Source: Leptomonas pyrrhocoris | Taxonomy: Eukaryota; Euglenozoa; Kinetoplastea; Trypanosomatida; Trypanosomatidae | Direction: 5' to 3' | Length of the DNA stretch: 64,000 nt | Assembly: GCF_001293395.1 (NCBI RefSeq) | Contig: NW_015438362.1 | Span: 62,001-126,000 of the forward strand | Part shown: in pieces, positions 8,702 to 19,199 of the stretch | Numbering within the stretch: position 1 is the stretch's first letter | Layout of the letters: each line of letters opens with the position of its first letter | The notes under the pieces: generated by a model | The model's database searches: none | What the model was told of the DNA's origin: nothing | The model's input: only the letters and a program-made list of their open reading frames with translations | Position numbers and translations under genes: made by a program

Positions 8702-11512
8702 TTATTGGTAAAACGATACAATCATATTGCCAAAAGTTCCTGGAAGGCTCTGGAGAATCGACTGGAGAAGATCCGGACACACCTCGTTCGCCCGACGGAA
8801 AAACAGCTGAATTGTCTCCCGCGTTTCAGGATAATTGGAGGCAGCCTGCTGCCAGCTGTACACGACCTTGATCACTGCGGGCAAATAGTTGCGGAACACC
8901 TCCGGAGGAGTCTGCACGAGTGCGCGGAAGAGGTGAATCGTGGCGTCGGACTTTTCCTGAGAATTTTCCGTTGCCGCCATCAACTGCGCGATAGTGTCGA
9001 TTCGGAGGTACGCGACAAAACCCGGCAACGTATCCAACACGTAGCACAAGTCGAACGCCATCCGCCCAAAGTAATGCGCCGACTCGCCAAACACGTCGCT
9101 CCTCAATGCGCCATTTGCAGCTCCCAACGCACCTCGCGCCGCAGTCGAAAGCTCTCCAGGATACTTGGATGTGATGAGCGTAATCAATCGGACACTGATT
9201 TCTTTCCACTGCGGATCCTCGGCCTCTCCTAGCTCCTGAGCAGCCTTGTTGAGAAGAGTATCGTGCGCACCGGGAGGCAACGCATCTGGGCCAAGCACTT
9301 GGATTAAAGCGCTGAGAAGCGTAACGGCCGCTGCTTTGATCTCGTAAACCTCAGTGCCGTTTAGGAAATGCATCGCAGTCGTGGGAAGGGCCCACGAAGT
9401 CGTTTTCACCCACTGTGCAAGAGCTGACGTCGACACTGACGTGATATACGCACCGCAAATTAACAGAGTATTGAAGATGAGGTCGGCGTCGTCTGTCACA
9501 TTTCGGCTCATAATATCTCCTAGTACCCCATTCCAGGTCGTCAGATTCAACGTAGCCAGCTCGTTATTCGGATGTGCAGCTAAGAAGGCAATTGTGGCGC
9601 GGTCGAGAGAGAAAATGTCCTTGTTCAAGAGAACGTTCGGTTCTCCGCTGACATATAAGGCGATGTACGACTTCTCAAATTGTGCTGCACGGTTTTGTCT
9701 TTCTGCCTGAAGCACTCCCGAGAGCCGTTCCGCGGCTGCAGCATCGTCGAGGAAAAGGATGAGCTTGCCCAAGAGATCTACCAGCACGGCCAGGTTGTTT
9801 GTCGAGTACACAGGGAGGCAGCTGCATATCGACTCTAACAATCCCGACAAATGCGGCCTTAGCAGCTCTAATTGTCCATAATTTCCCAACGCGGAGTGAA
9901 TAGTGTTCAAGGCGCTGACAGTTGTGATTTGAACACGCTTGCTCGTGCTCTGCAATCTGGAGCTGAGAAGAGGGATAACTGTATTCATCGCGTCCGGAAA
10001 CGACGCGACTATGCCGTCGCTCAGACGTGAGAGTGACCACTCCGCGATACTGACAACACAAACGTGCTCCGATGGATTCTTAATAAACTCAATCAATTGT
10101 GACACTAACGACTGGAGAACACCTCGAAGCTCAAAGGCGCACCCGTTTGCGATAGTTCCAATGAGGACGATACCGGCCTCCCGTGCGCGCCAGTCGTTGC
10201 TGTTCCACAGCGCTTGAATTCGCGCGATTAAACTCTTGAAAGTTGCGTCGCTCGAAAACGAGCTGAGCACGTCAACGCACTTCAATGCAGAGCTGCGAAG
10301 AGTCATGGCCGCAGCATCATCATCCAGCATGTCATCTTGTGAGATATCTTTCGTTCCGCCTTTTACGGTAAAACTGACTGCGGTGGTGTCGCGAATACGG
10401 TAGTCGTCCGAGTCCATAATGTTTGTGATTTCCTCACTTGACAAGAGTGAATGCTGGACAAGCGCCGGCACCAGCGTTGGTATCAAGGAAGGAATGTCGG
10501 CGACCAAAAAGCGGAGAACCGTTTCTCCGCCGTTGCGATCATACAAATCGACTACTGTGGAAATTACATCAATTGCAGCGGCAATCAGTTCGTGGTTCCC
10601 ATCGCCTCCGTTCTGACTGTTGCAAATAATTTGCACGGAGTTGTTGATCCAAAAGGTGACGTAACGCTGGTTGTCTTGTGGAGTGATTTGGGAAAAGTAG
10701 TCGAAGTAGTCCAGTAAAAACACACACGAACGCAAGACAAGGATCATAAACGCTGAATCACCTCCGCATGAACTCTCCAGCAACGAGGTGCATACGTTGG
10801 CGAAAAAGTAGCTAGCCTTTGAGAGTCCTTCCTGCAGCGGAGAGAAAGTGTCCACGTTCCAGTCAAGCAAGGATGCCTGTTCGTAAATATTGAAGCACAT
10901 GCGAAAGCCAGCTTTGCGGGTCGCCAGCGGGGTGTTGGAAGCAAGGACCAGCTGCGAAACCTTCACGATAATATGCTCACTGGATGCGCCTATTTTCTTG
11001 GGTAGATCTTCCATCAGGTATTGGAGGCAATAAAGAGCCGAAAGCGTTTTCAGGTCGTCTGCAGGAAGCAGCTCATTCAGTAGTATGCTGGGCAGGTCGC
11101 CAAGCCCGCTGCTCGTCCACCATTCGAAGGAGGTCAGAGCAATCACTTTAACCACAATCTGCGCGGCTGTGCGAGAAAGCCTAGCGTCTGGTGGATTTTT
11201 CAGTGTTTGTAGCCCGTGGCGTGCTGCTTCTTTGACAGCGTCTTCTCCCAGCGCATGGCGGGCAGCAGCCAAATTGTTTTTCAATGTAATTCCTGCGAGC
11301 TGGCGATACTGTCCCCAATCCACAGGCAGCGCCAAGTCGGCAACCGGATTTACATCTGCGCCAAAAACAACAGACAGCAAGACACAAAAAGACGGGTTTG
11401 TTTCGTATTGTTTGAGCTCTGCGTACGCTGCTTTCGAGTTGGAAACTTCCACCCCATTGTTGTGAAGAAGTTTGATCACGCTCACTAAATCATCCCGTGT
11501 GGGAGTGTACAT
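8702..11512 (-). CDS. Transportin-type importin beta (karyopherin)
   Basis: A nuclear import receptor of 936 residues, predicted to carry M9/PY-NLS-type cargo such as RNA-binding proteins through nuclear pores with Ran-GTP. The whole chain reads as HEAT-type helical repeats. An importin-beta N-terminal domain is recognisable (about 25-95, including a RQLAGITLKNN segment typical of this domain). An acidic stretch (ISQDDMLDDDAAA) precedes segments closely resembling transportin-1, such as NDWRAREAGIVLIGTIANGC and WSLSRLSDGIV. The ATG at 11512 is the first after the predicted acceptor AG at 11597-11596. The upstream extension of the frame to 11800 encodes a phenylalanine-rich translation of the pyrimidine tract and is not protein. 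Confidence 0.88.
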   Translation of the reverse strand: MYTPTRDDLVSVIKLLHNNGVEVSNSKAAYAELKQYETNPSFCVLLSVVFGADVNPVADLALPVDWGQYRQLAGITLKNNLAAARHALGEDAVKEAARHGLQTLKNPPDARLSRTAAQIVVKVIALTSFEWWTSSGLGDLPSILLNELLPADDLKTLSALYCLQYLMEDLPKKIGASSEHIIVKVSQLVLASNTPLATRKAGFRMCFNIYEQASLLDWNVDTFSPLQEGLSKASYFFANVCTSLLESSCGGDSAFMILVLRSCVFLLDYFDYFSQITPQDNQRYVTFWINNSVQIICNSQNGGDGNHELIAAAIDVISTVVDLYDRNGGETVLRFLVADIPSLIPTLVPALVQHSLLSSEEITNIMDSDDYRIRDTTAVSFTVKGGTKDISQDDMLDDDAAAMTLRSSALKCVDVLSSFSSDATFKSLIARIQALWNSNDWRAREAGIVLIGTIANGCAFELRGVLQSLVSQLIEFIKNPSEHVCVVSIAEWSLSRLSDGIVASFPDAMNTVIPLLSSRLQSTSKRVQITTVSALNTIHSALGNYGQLELLRPHLSGLLESICSCLPVYSTNNLAVLVDLLGKLILFLDDAAAAERLSGVLQAERQNRAAQFEKSYIALYVSGEPNVLLNKDIFSLDRATIAFLAAHPNNELATLNLTTWNGVLGDIMSRNVTDDADLIFNTLLICGAYITSVSTSALAQWVKTTSWALPTTAMHFLNGTEVYEIKAAAVTLLSALIQVLGPDALPPGAHDTLLNKAAQELGEAEDPQWKEISVRLITLITSKYPGELSTAARGALGAANGALRSDVFGESAHYFGRMAFDLCYVLDTLPGFVAYLRIDTIAQLMAATENSQEKSDATIHLFRALVQTPPEVFRNYLPAVIKVVYSWQQAASNYPETRETIQLFFRRANEVCPDLLQSILQSLPGTFGNMIVSFYQ

Positions 11513-11595
11513 GATTCCCAGTATAAACAAATATATATGTATATATATTATCGATGTGTACCTTGTACGAAAGTAACAAGGAGTAACGTGTACAG

Positions 11596-11714
11596 CTTCA
11601 TTTACGCGAAAGAGTTGACGAAAGGACAGAACGAAACAAAGAGGGAAAAAGGACATAGAGAAAGTAGAAAGAAGCAGGAAATACCAAAGATCCGCAAAGG
11701 AAAAAAAAGTCGCT
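11596..11714 (-). promoter_or_regulatory. Predicted polypyrimidine tract and spliced-leader acceptor of the importin gene
   Basis: The minus strand from 11712 down to 11598 is about 115 nt of pyrimidine-rich sequence without a single AG, ending at the AG at 11597-11596. No ATG lies between this acceptor and the start at 11512, giving a leader of about 84 nt. Confidence 0.65.
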
Positions 11715-14179
11715 TTTGCGTTTTTTGAAAAAGGAAGATAGGACAGCTGGATGTGCCGAGCTGATAGAAGTTTCCTGAATTCGTTTAACTGGTGGCACAC
11801 AGACCGAGAAAAAACAGTCCAACAGCAGCATCAGCGAGGTTGCGAACCGCATATTCTTGGGAACGCAAGAAAAAACTACACACTGTTAAACTCAAAACTG
11901 AGGACACAATTATCGATATTTCTTTTTCGCTCAGGGTTTTCGAGCTTGCCGACTTAAATGAACGCTTCTCTTCCTTGCAGTATGGCAGAACCTAAAAAGA
12001 AGAAAGGGAGGAAGAAAAATAAAGGGAAACTCTGATTGTAGTGCCTTGCGACCTGCAAAAAAAGCCATCTTTTTTTAAAATTTCTTTCAGGTTTCTCACG
12101 TTGGAAAGAAAAGAACAGAAGGACAAAGCTACTCGTGCAGCAAAAAGCGCTTTCAGTTACGAAAACTACTAATTCTACCTGCTTCTCTCTTTGGCACTGT
12201 TTCTGTGTGCGCTATACAGTTTCCGGTGGTACGCAACACCCTAAGAGAACCTCAAGCAGTCAACGACTGATCTCCAAAGATGTCTACAGTTGTAGGAAGC
12301 ACGAGCTGAAAGCTACAGCGGGCTTTGAGGCAAAAAGAGATTTGTCTTCCAGCTTAGCTTGTCATTGAGAGTGCTCCTTTCTTTCGAAACTCCGTCCTTG
12401 ATGCCGCTGCTTTCTCGCCGCTTTCTTCACCCTTGGCAGCCTTGAAGCAGGAAAGGAATCCGTTTCTTGTGATGCACCACCCGATCTCCACGCACCACTA
12501 GCTGGGAAGCATGAGAATTGTTACTTTCTCAGACAACAAGTGAGAAAGAAGAGTCTCGCTTTTTGCCAACACAAAGAACTCTTTTTGATCCAGCAATAAT
12601 TCCAAGGTGCGCCATTTGTTTCTTGTGTAAACTGATGTTCTCGTACGCATACAAGATGGTTCGTCCATATCACACAGACTCTCACGTGAAAAAGCCTTCT
12701 CATCCTTTCGTTCTCTGCAGCAATGCCTTCTTAAGAGTTCAACCTTGTGTCAAGCGCTTTTCCACGCGTCCTTTTTCTTCAAAGAATATTAACGCCCAAG
12801 ATCTCAAAAGCGATTGCAACTCTCTGAAGGCACCACTTTGCGCCTCCAGATTGAAACACGCCGGAGGGTTCCCTTTTCGTCTGTTCACGTCGCGAAGGAG
12901 CAACGACGTTTTGCGCCTCTGCCTTTGCACGTTCTCTCACGACCTTCCTTTTAGGTTTCAAAAGTCACGCGGGGCGGGTCGGAATCGCCGGCGGGGCTGC
13001 GCCCCGGCGCGGCTGGGGTGTCGGGTTGGGTTCCCCCCCCCCCCTTCCTGGGCCAGCCACACCGCCCCGCCGCACGGAAACCCGCCGTTTTGGTTTTGCG
13101 AATGGGTCGGGGGCTGCGCACTGTTACCAAGTTGAGGTCGCACCGACTTTTGAGGGAGCCCTTTGTTGTATACCTATCCCTCCGTTCTCCTTGTTGCAAT
13201 ACCTCTTCATCATTTAGTTATCCGTGTTAATTCTCTTTCCCCTATTTAAATTGGAATGATCACCTTAATTCCCCAATGAAAGGCGGCGACAGCGTCATAC
13301 TCTTTCCCTTCTGCTTTGCTTTCTTCTTCCTAGTTTTCTCTAAAGGCATAGCGCTTGTTCTAACCGAATGTAATCGCGGTGATTGCGACCTCCTCTTTTC
13401 TTATTGTTTTCTACTAATTACCTGAGTCTTGATTTCTGTTCCCGCACACCAGCTTGCCTCTGATTCCGTCACTGGTGGTAGCAAGTCTTGCCACTGGAAA
13501 CAAACAAGGCAGTTGCGACGAATATGTTGGAGTCTGGAAGGAGCCAGCGAAGCAGGAGCCATCATCACATAGAACCAATCCTTCTCCTTTTTATTTGTCT
13601 CCAGTTTTGGTACCAATTATTGGCCTCTTCTTTTTTTTTTGGCGAGTGTGAATTCTATAGGAAGAAACGCATGCTTCACTCGAAAGCATATCTGGTTCCA
13701 AGTTTACCTCCAATCGTAGACCTGGTGTTTTTTCTCTTGCTTTGGAGTGGCGTCGAATGGGTTTCTGGGGTCTGTCGCGCGTTTTTTTTTCTTTCGTAGG
13801 CTTCTGAAGTTTAACGTAACTCCGCTTTTATTTGCTGTGTTTCTTTCCCTTGAAGAAAAGGGAAAACATAAAGGCTGAAGTTGTTACTGAAGAGAGGAAA
13901 AGAGAAAGGAAAGTAGAAGAACAGTTTTGAAAACGAAAAGACGGCGGTACCGTTGTCAACGTCTCGATCGCTGAAGGCCTGCCAATTAAGAGAAAAGGTC
14001 GTGTCTGCTCGAAGAATGGCATTTAGAGCTGTGCATTTGCTGTTACATCACAGATGATTATTGCTGAAAACAGCTCTTGAGCAAAAAAGGCCCCGAAGGT
14101 AAAAGAAAAACATATCTTTTGGTTTTCTTTAGTGGAACGTAGAAGCACTTTTTCTTGAGAAACAGAATCCATGCGCCTC
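11715..14179. other. Long spacer with reversed strand composition
   Basis: At about 2.5 kb this is the longest spacer in the window. From about 12,070 to 13,830 the plus strand is rich in C/T runs, the reverse of most other spacers here. A GC-rich island lies at 12,960-13,110, including a 12-base C run (13033-13044) and a GGGGC-TGC-GCCCC hairpin. A pyrimidine tract ending CTAG near 13,300-13,335 resembles a plus-strand splice acceptor. A perfect 8-bp hairpin (13844-13865) sits where composition flips back. The longest plus-strand frame (12518-13135, 205 codons) has no recognisable domain and poor coding character, so I do not call it. I found no tRNA, snRNA or snoRNA signature here. Confidence 0.5.
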
Positions 14180-14638
14180 TCACCCTTTGTTGCGGCTATC
14201 CAATACGAGAGTGACCGGGCCATCGTTGACCAGCTGGACGTTCATGTAATGCTGGAACTTCCCAGTTGCGACCCTTTCAGCACCGAGGTCGGCGCGCAGC
14301 TTGTCGCGCAGCGTGTTGCACATGACGAGCGCTTCCTCTGATGGCATGGCGTGGTGGAAATCAGGTTTGTTGCCCTTCATGACGTGCATCAAGGTGAACT
14401 GCGAAACCAACAGCACGCTGCCATCGATTTCCCTCACGTTGCGGCACCACATTTTGGTACCATCAGCATTGCTCCACAGCCGAACGCCGACAATTTTACG
14501 GTGTATGTACTCCATATCCTCCGCAGTGTCGTCACGCGCCATCCCGACGAGAACGACCATTCCCTTCTGGATGGAGCCGACCACCTCACCTTCCGAGGTC
14601 ACGGCGCCGCTGAGCACGCGTTGAATGACGGCTTTCAT
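14180..14638 (-). CDS. DTD1: D-aminoacyl-tRNA deacylase (DTD1 type)
   Basis: A 152-residue editing enzyme that hydrolyses D-amino acids, and achiral glycine, from mischarged tRNA in the cytosol. Family signatures are present: the N-terminal MKAVIQRV strand, SQFTL (79-83) and the cross-subunit Gly-Pro motif in DGPVT (139-143). The length is normal for the family. The segment before the Gly-Pro motif reads GKFQHYM, where many eukaryotic enzymes have G-[RK]-F-G-A-x-M, so two small residues are replaced by Gln-His; this may be a lineage feature. The ATG at 14638 matches the universal start of the family. An AG-free zone (14650-14731) ends at AG 14649-14648, predicting a leader of only about 10 nt. 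Confidence 0.95.
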   Translation of the reverse strand: MKAVIQRVLSGAVTSEGEVVGSIQKGMVVLVGMARDDTAEDMEYIHRKIVGVRLWSNADGTKMWCRNVREIDGSVLLVSQFTLMHVMKGNKPDFHHAMPSEEALVMCNTLRDKLRADLGAERVATGKFQHYMNVQLVNDGPVTLVLDSRNKG

Positions 14639-14647
14639 GTTTCCTTT

Positions 14648-14731
14648 CTTTGCGAGTGAATTCGATATGGTCACGGGGAATATGGGTAAATGGGAAAAAC
14701 ACGTTAAAGGCAAAATGTCAAATGTTGAAGC
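14648..14731 (-). promoter_or_regulatory. Predicted spliced-leader acceptor region of the deacylase gene
   Basis: About 80 nt of minus strand without AG, ending in AG at 14649-14648, ten bases before the ATG at 14638. The tract is less pyrimidine-rich than at the importin gene. Confidence 0.45.
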
Positions 14732-15023
14732 CTATTGGGCAGAGGGAAAGAACGTGACGAGTAAAGGGCACCGGTCATAGTTCCGTGAATCGAGACACCA
14801 CCGCAGAGACCGCGCGTGGCTGTGGCAAAGGCACCCCAGTGAGTGCGGGCTTGACATCGTGTGCACTTTGCAGGGATGCCGTCAGTAGGAAAGAGAAGAT
14901 GAGGTTGGTCTCCATTTTTTTTTTTGGGGGGGTCGTTTCTTTTTATGCTAGCTGCCGACGAAGCGTCGTGGGGAAAAAGAAAAGGAAAAAAAAAGAGGAG
15001 CAACGCCACCCTCAGAGATAGCT
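14732..15023. other. Spacer between deacylase gene and large mitochondrial protein gene
   Basis: Short spacer with a T9-G8 junction at about 14916-14932 and a purine-rich plus-strand stretch at about 14960-15000. I see no gene. Confidence 0.5.
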
Positions 15024-18000
15024 TCACAGCATCCGCTGGCCTCTTCGCCTTGGAGACACGGCGCGGAGCAACGACTTGTTGCGTACGCGGCGCGCAGCAT
15101 TCGCCTCGGCAGACACGCGTAAGTCTGATTGGCGCGAGTTTGCAGAAGAACCGCTGCGAAGGAGAGAGAAGATGTCACTCTTCGCTCTTTCCATGTGGGC
15201 GCGGTGCGTGCTCACCTCACGTGCGCCGTAGTGCTGCAGCAGACTCACCCGAACCGCAGAAAGGGAGTTTGGTGCGGACGGTGCGGTCTCTTCTTCCGCC
15301 CACAAGCACACCGCAGGACACGACTCTTTTGGAAAAGCTTGCTTGAGGTGGCGCGCCGCTGCAGCGGTTTCACGCAGCCCATCCGCCGCAGCGCGGAGGT
15401 CGCCGTGCTGACGAAGGGCCACCGCCATAGACGGTAGGAGGGGCCAGGAGCCGGCGACCGCGACTTGGTAATGCTTTTGCACCGTATTTCCTGAGAGTGC
15501 CCCGTGCAGCGCCGTGACGACGTCGGCATTGCCACACCGCGATTCGTCCTTGTCGTGCATGCGCAAACGCTGCAGCTCCATGAGGCACGCAGGAGTGAGA
15601 ACGATCAATACAAACGACGGCGCAGCGTGTGTTGCAGACTCCCGCAGCAGCGGCTGAAGGAGGTGCACCAATCCTTCCAACTGGTCGTTGACTGCACTTT
15701 CTTCTGCGGACGCACGCCGCTGCACGATGGCACGCAGACTGGCTTTTGTGAGAACGAGCACAGAGCCTTTGGTATCCATGCCTGACTTCCGCTGCAGCTG
15801 CTCGGTGAGAGCACCCAACGTGAGAGTGTGGAGAGGCATCTGGGCACAGGAACTCACCACAGAGTCCAGCGTTTCGCTGGCATGCACGGGGTCGTCGGTG
15901 TTGCCACACTCGTAGAGCAGCGACATGACGGTGTGCAGTTCTGCAGAGGGGAGGGCCGGGCAGTGAAGGGCGGCATCGGCGGCCGCGAAAGCAGCCGTCG
16001 AGGACGCCGGGCTGGCAAACAGATTCAGCGCGGCACCGCACCAATGCGCGTCACGTCGCTTGAGTGTCATCAGCAGTGACCACAAAAGCTGCCGCTGCTG
16101 GTGACCGGACACACGCAGCAGCGCGGGTAGCTGTGCACCTTGCCCGTCGCGATACTGCCCGCTGCCGCCTTCTTCCACGCCGTCTAAGCCGCGGAGCCGC
16201 TGAACAAACGACGCGAGCTCCCCGTCCTCGCGTGCCCACGTGCCAAGAGGGACGTTGGAAAGCAAAAACACATGCAGCAGTATTTGGCTGCCACAGACGG
16301 CGACATGCGGCGAAGCCTGCGCCGCATCGCCGGAAGCAACGCAGTAAAAGTGAAGCGACTGCACCTCAGAAAAATACCTGGCGAGACCACGGAAGAGTGC
16401 GGCAGGAGGCCGATAGGTTTTGAGTGTGGCAGCGGTCGAGAGGAGAGTGAGGGACGCCGCAAGAGCGTATGGTAGTAAAGCATCCTGCTGGGCGGCATCG
16501 CTTACGTGGTCAAACAGACGAAGGACGTGTTCGGCAGCGGTGGTGGTCAACACTGTCGGGACCGCAACGGAGGTCAACGAGAACGATGCGCTACTGCTTT
16601 CTAGACGGGTCGCCGTATGGATCGAGAAGAGGCGCATCATCAACGCAACGCAGTGATACAGAACTTCCTGCTGCGCGCTTGTGCGGTGGCGTGGTGTGGC
16701 GGCACGACAAAGCTGGGTGTACACGTGCAGCCCGGCTTGTTGCAGCCGCGTGTCTGTTGCAGGACCGTTTTTCCCCTCCCTCACTGCTGCAGTTATGCGT
16801 GCGTGCTGGTCGACCAGATACGTCAGGAACTCTGTCCCCATCGCAGCCAATCCGGACCAGCTCGTGCCACCGCGCAAGCCATCCCACAGCGACAGGGCCT
16901 CTTCGATGCTGCTCTCGACCGGATCGCCGCTGCTCTGGGGATGGTACAGAGCGGCGTGCATGACACTCTTGAGAAGCCGCACCACCGCCTGCTCAAAGCG
17001 CGCGTCCGCGTCGTCGCCGCCCGCGACGTCCGTCTCGCGAAAGAGCGAGGCGCCGCCCCACCATTTAGAGCGCACCCACGCCGGTGTGCGGGGGAGAAGG
17101 ACACCGACGCCCCACCGCTGCGCGCTGTCGTGGCTGCCTCTGCTGGCTCGCCGTTGCTGTCGATGCTCCGCGAAGGTGGCGAAGCCCAATGCACCACGTG
17201 CACGGTAGAGGAGAAAGATGAGTCGAGTCACCGTCTCCACGTCCCCGCGCACGGCAGCGACCTCGGCGCAGTGCACCGCCACCGCCTCATTGAAGAGCAC
17301 AGCCCCTCCCGACAGTCCCGCTGCGGAGGCCCGCAAGCCACTCGTGACCAGAGGGGAGGAGGAGGTCGGGGAGCCGCGCGTTAGGCGAGAAAGGGCGGCG
17401 GCTTCCAGGAGCTCCAGCGCGGTGGCCTTCACGCCGTCATCAGTGCTGCGCAACATGGCGGCTGCGGTGGCGCCGAGGATGGTGGGCGAGCACGCAAGGA
17501 GCCAATCCCCATCGGGATCTTCCGCGTGAACGCGGCGCGTCATCGTTGCCGCGTCGCGGGACTCGATGCGCTCCATCACGGCCATCTTCACCAGCGCTGC
17601 CGGCTGCGTGCTCGCACGGGAGACGGCGTCGACCTCGGCAAACGTGTCGGAGAGGCCGAGCAGCTTGGCAAGCCACGACAGAGCGTCATCGCTCCCGTTA
17701 AGGCCTTCCATGACGTGTGCAACGGCGGCTGCCTTGATGTCCCGCACCTCCTGCTGAGTGACATCCCAGGGCCCGGGGTGACGCGGATGGGGAGCTTTGT
17801 TCAGCAGATCCACCAACACTCCCGCCACACGCCGCGCCTCTATCGAAAGGTTTGGTGCAGCGCGCAGGTGCCGCAGGAGTTCCACAAAGTGATGCGGGGC
17901 GGCGTGGGTGTGGTGGGAGCTGCCCTCGTCGCCGTCGCAAGGACGGTAGACCGCGTAGCGCTTGGGCGACTCGACGCTCAGGCAAAGCGCCGCCGCCTCA

Positions 18001-18329
18001 CTCAGTGCAACGCGCGAGGGAGGTGCGCCAGCGGTGCGGAGCGCCAGCACGTCCGTCCACTGCGGCATGGTCGTCGCGTGAGCTGCATGGGCGGGAGAGG
18101 AAGGAGAAGTGGTGGTGGTCGCGATCGGGGGCTGACGGGAGGATGCTCTGCGATTGACTGCGAATCGTCGCAGCGGTGCCGCCGTCAGCGGGGGCGGGAC
18201 GTTGGACTGCTGATGGGCGGAGGTGTGGCGATGACGACGGCATTGAAACTGGCACGTCCGCAGAGCGGTCGAGAGGGACGCCGCTTTCGAGAGCGTGGAG
18301 GTGGCGGCGGGCACGCGCCAACACTTCAT
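15024..18329 (-). CDS. Large kinetoplastid protein of unknown function, probably mitochondrial
   Basis: About 1,101 residues. I do not recognise a family. The N-terminus from the ATG at 18329 (MKCWRVPAATSTLSKAAS, followed by more Arg/Ser/Thr and no acidic residue over about 60 residues) is a strong mitochondrial presequence. An alternative ATG at 18347 adds six residues, and the frame beyond that opens with TTG. After a Ser/Pro/Thr-rich linker the protein is almost entirely Ala/Leu-rich helix with regularly spaced short helices, suggesting an alpha-solenoid like those of kinetoplastid RNA-binding and ribosome-assembly proteins. The C-terminus is Arg-rich. No membrane span or catalytic motif is visible. 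The gene is GC-rich throughout, supporting one intact reading frame. Confidence 0.75.
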   Translation of the reverse strand: MKCWRVPAATSTLSKAASLSTALRTCQFQCRRHRHTSAHQQSNVPPPLTAAPLRRFAVNRRASSRQPPIATTTTSPSSPAHAAHATTMPQWTDVLALRTAGAPPSRVALSEAAALCLSVESPKRYAVYRPCDGDEGSSHHTHAAPHHFVELLRHLRAAPNLSIEARRVAGVLVDLLNKAPHPRHPGPWDVTQQEVRDIKAAAVAHVMEGLNGSDDALSWLAKLLGLSDTFAEVDAVSRASTQPAALVKMAVMERIESRDAATMTRRVHAEDPDGDWLLACSPTILGATAAAMLRSTDDGVKATALELLEAAALSRLTRGSPTSSSPLVTSGLRASAAGLSGGAVLFNEAVAVHCAEVAAVRGDVETVTRLIFLLYRARGALGFATFAEHRQQRRASRGSHDSAQRWGVGVLLPRTPAWVRSKWWGGASLFRETDVAGGDDADARFEQAVVRLLKSVMHAALYHPQSSGDPVESSIEEALSLWDGLRGGTSWSGLAAMGTEFLTYLVDQHARITAAVREGKNGPATDTRLQQAGLHVYTQLCRAATPRHRTSAQQEVLYHCVALMMRLFSIHTATRLESSSASFSLTSVAVPTVLTTTAAEHVLRLFDHVSDAAQQDALLPYALAASLTLLSTAATLKTYRPPAALFRGLARYFSEVQSLHFYCVASGDAAQASPHVAVCGSQILLHVFLLSNVPLGTWAREDGELASFVQRLRGLDGVEEGGSGQYRDGQGAQLPALLRVSGHQQRQLLWSLLMTLKRRDAHWCGAALNLFASPASSTAAFAAADAALHCPALPSAELHTVMSLLYECGNTDDPVHASETLDSVVSSCAQMPLHTLTLGALTEQLQRKSGMDTKGSVLVLTKASLRAIVQRRASAEESAVNDQLEGLVHLLQPLLRESATHAAPSFVLIVLTPACLMELQRLRMHDKDESRCGNADVVTALHGALSGNTVQKHYQVAVAGSWPLLPSMAVALRQHGDLRAAADGLRETAAAARHLKQAFPKESCPAVCLWAEEETAPSAPNSLSAVRVSLLQHYGAREVSTHRAHMERAKSDIFSLLRSGSSANSRQSDLRVSAEANAARRVRNKSLLRAVSPRRRGQRML

Positions 18330-19199
18330 GGTGGCGCTGACGTGCATTTGCGTGTACGGATGCACGGGTGAAAAGCAACCCGAAGATACAGTATTATAAA
18401 TCACAAGACTACAAAACGTGTTGTTTTTTTGTCTGACGGGCAATGAATAAACAGGATCGAAGCGATCACGCCTTCACTACCATACTAATGCCGTGCTATG
18501 AGCGCATATATGCGGCACAACCTAACGAGCGTTATGTTTCGCGTTTTCTTCTTCTATCACGTGCGCACGCACGAGGGAAATTGCCAAAGGATTCAAAAGT
18601 AAACCAGGGAGAACGAGAAGACGAGGAGAGCACGAGCGAAAATGCACCTACAATAGGAAAGGGAGCAACAAGAATGAGGGTGTTGTACCGCGTCAGCGTG
18701 GGGCACAGCGCAGCTCAAAATACAAACTTCACTACTGTGTCACACATATGACCCAGCTACACCGAGATGCAAGCTGCACCGCGGAATCACAGTGATTCCA
18801 TGCACTCCGGCACAAAGGAGCAACAAGAGAGCGAGACCCGATAAAACCTTCGTTTGGCGCTTGCTTCTTCTCTATTTTTAATATTTATATATAAATATGG
18901 TAGTATACGCAAGGTTAAACAAGGAAAGAACCCACGATGCACACTGCGGAGACTTGAGTGTGACACGTACGGGAAAGATGAAGTTTACAACACGGTAGCG
19001 GGGCAGCTGGAAAAGGCGAAGGGAAAAGTCAATCGCTAACCACCGCCCCCCTAGGCTACATGAAGAAGCTGCACGGCGGTGCGGGAGCTTTTCTGTTATG
19101 TTCGAAAAGAAACAATATTAATTATGATTTGAAGCAGAAGGAGGAGTTTCAACCTCCCCTCAAAATACAACACTGCTCCAACCACGGAGAAGGCGCGCG
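18330..19199. other. Spacer between acetyltransferase gene and large mitochondrial protein gene
   Basis: AT-rich spacer. A purine-rich plus-strand stretch at 18603-18690 is a possible minus-strand pyrimidine tract for the gene at 15024-18329. I see no gene. Confidence 0.45.

Noticed and set aside
12518-13135. 205-codon plus-strand open frame
   Set aside because: No recognisable domain, mixed low-complexity composition that changes abruptly at the GC island, and no codon bias like that of the real genes.
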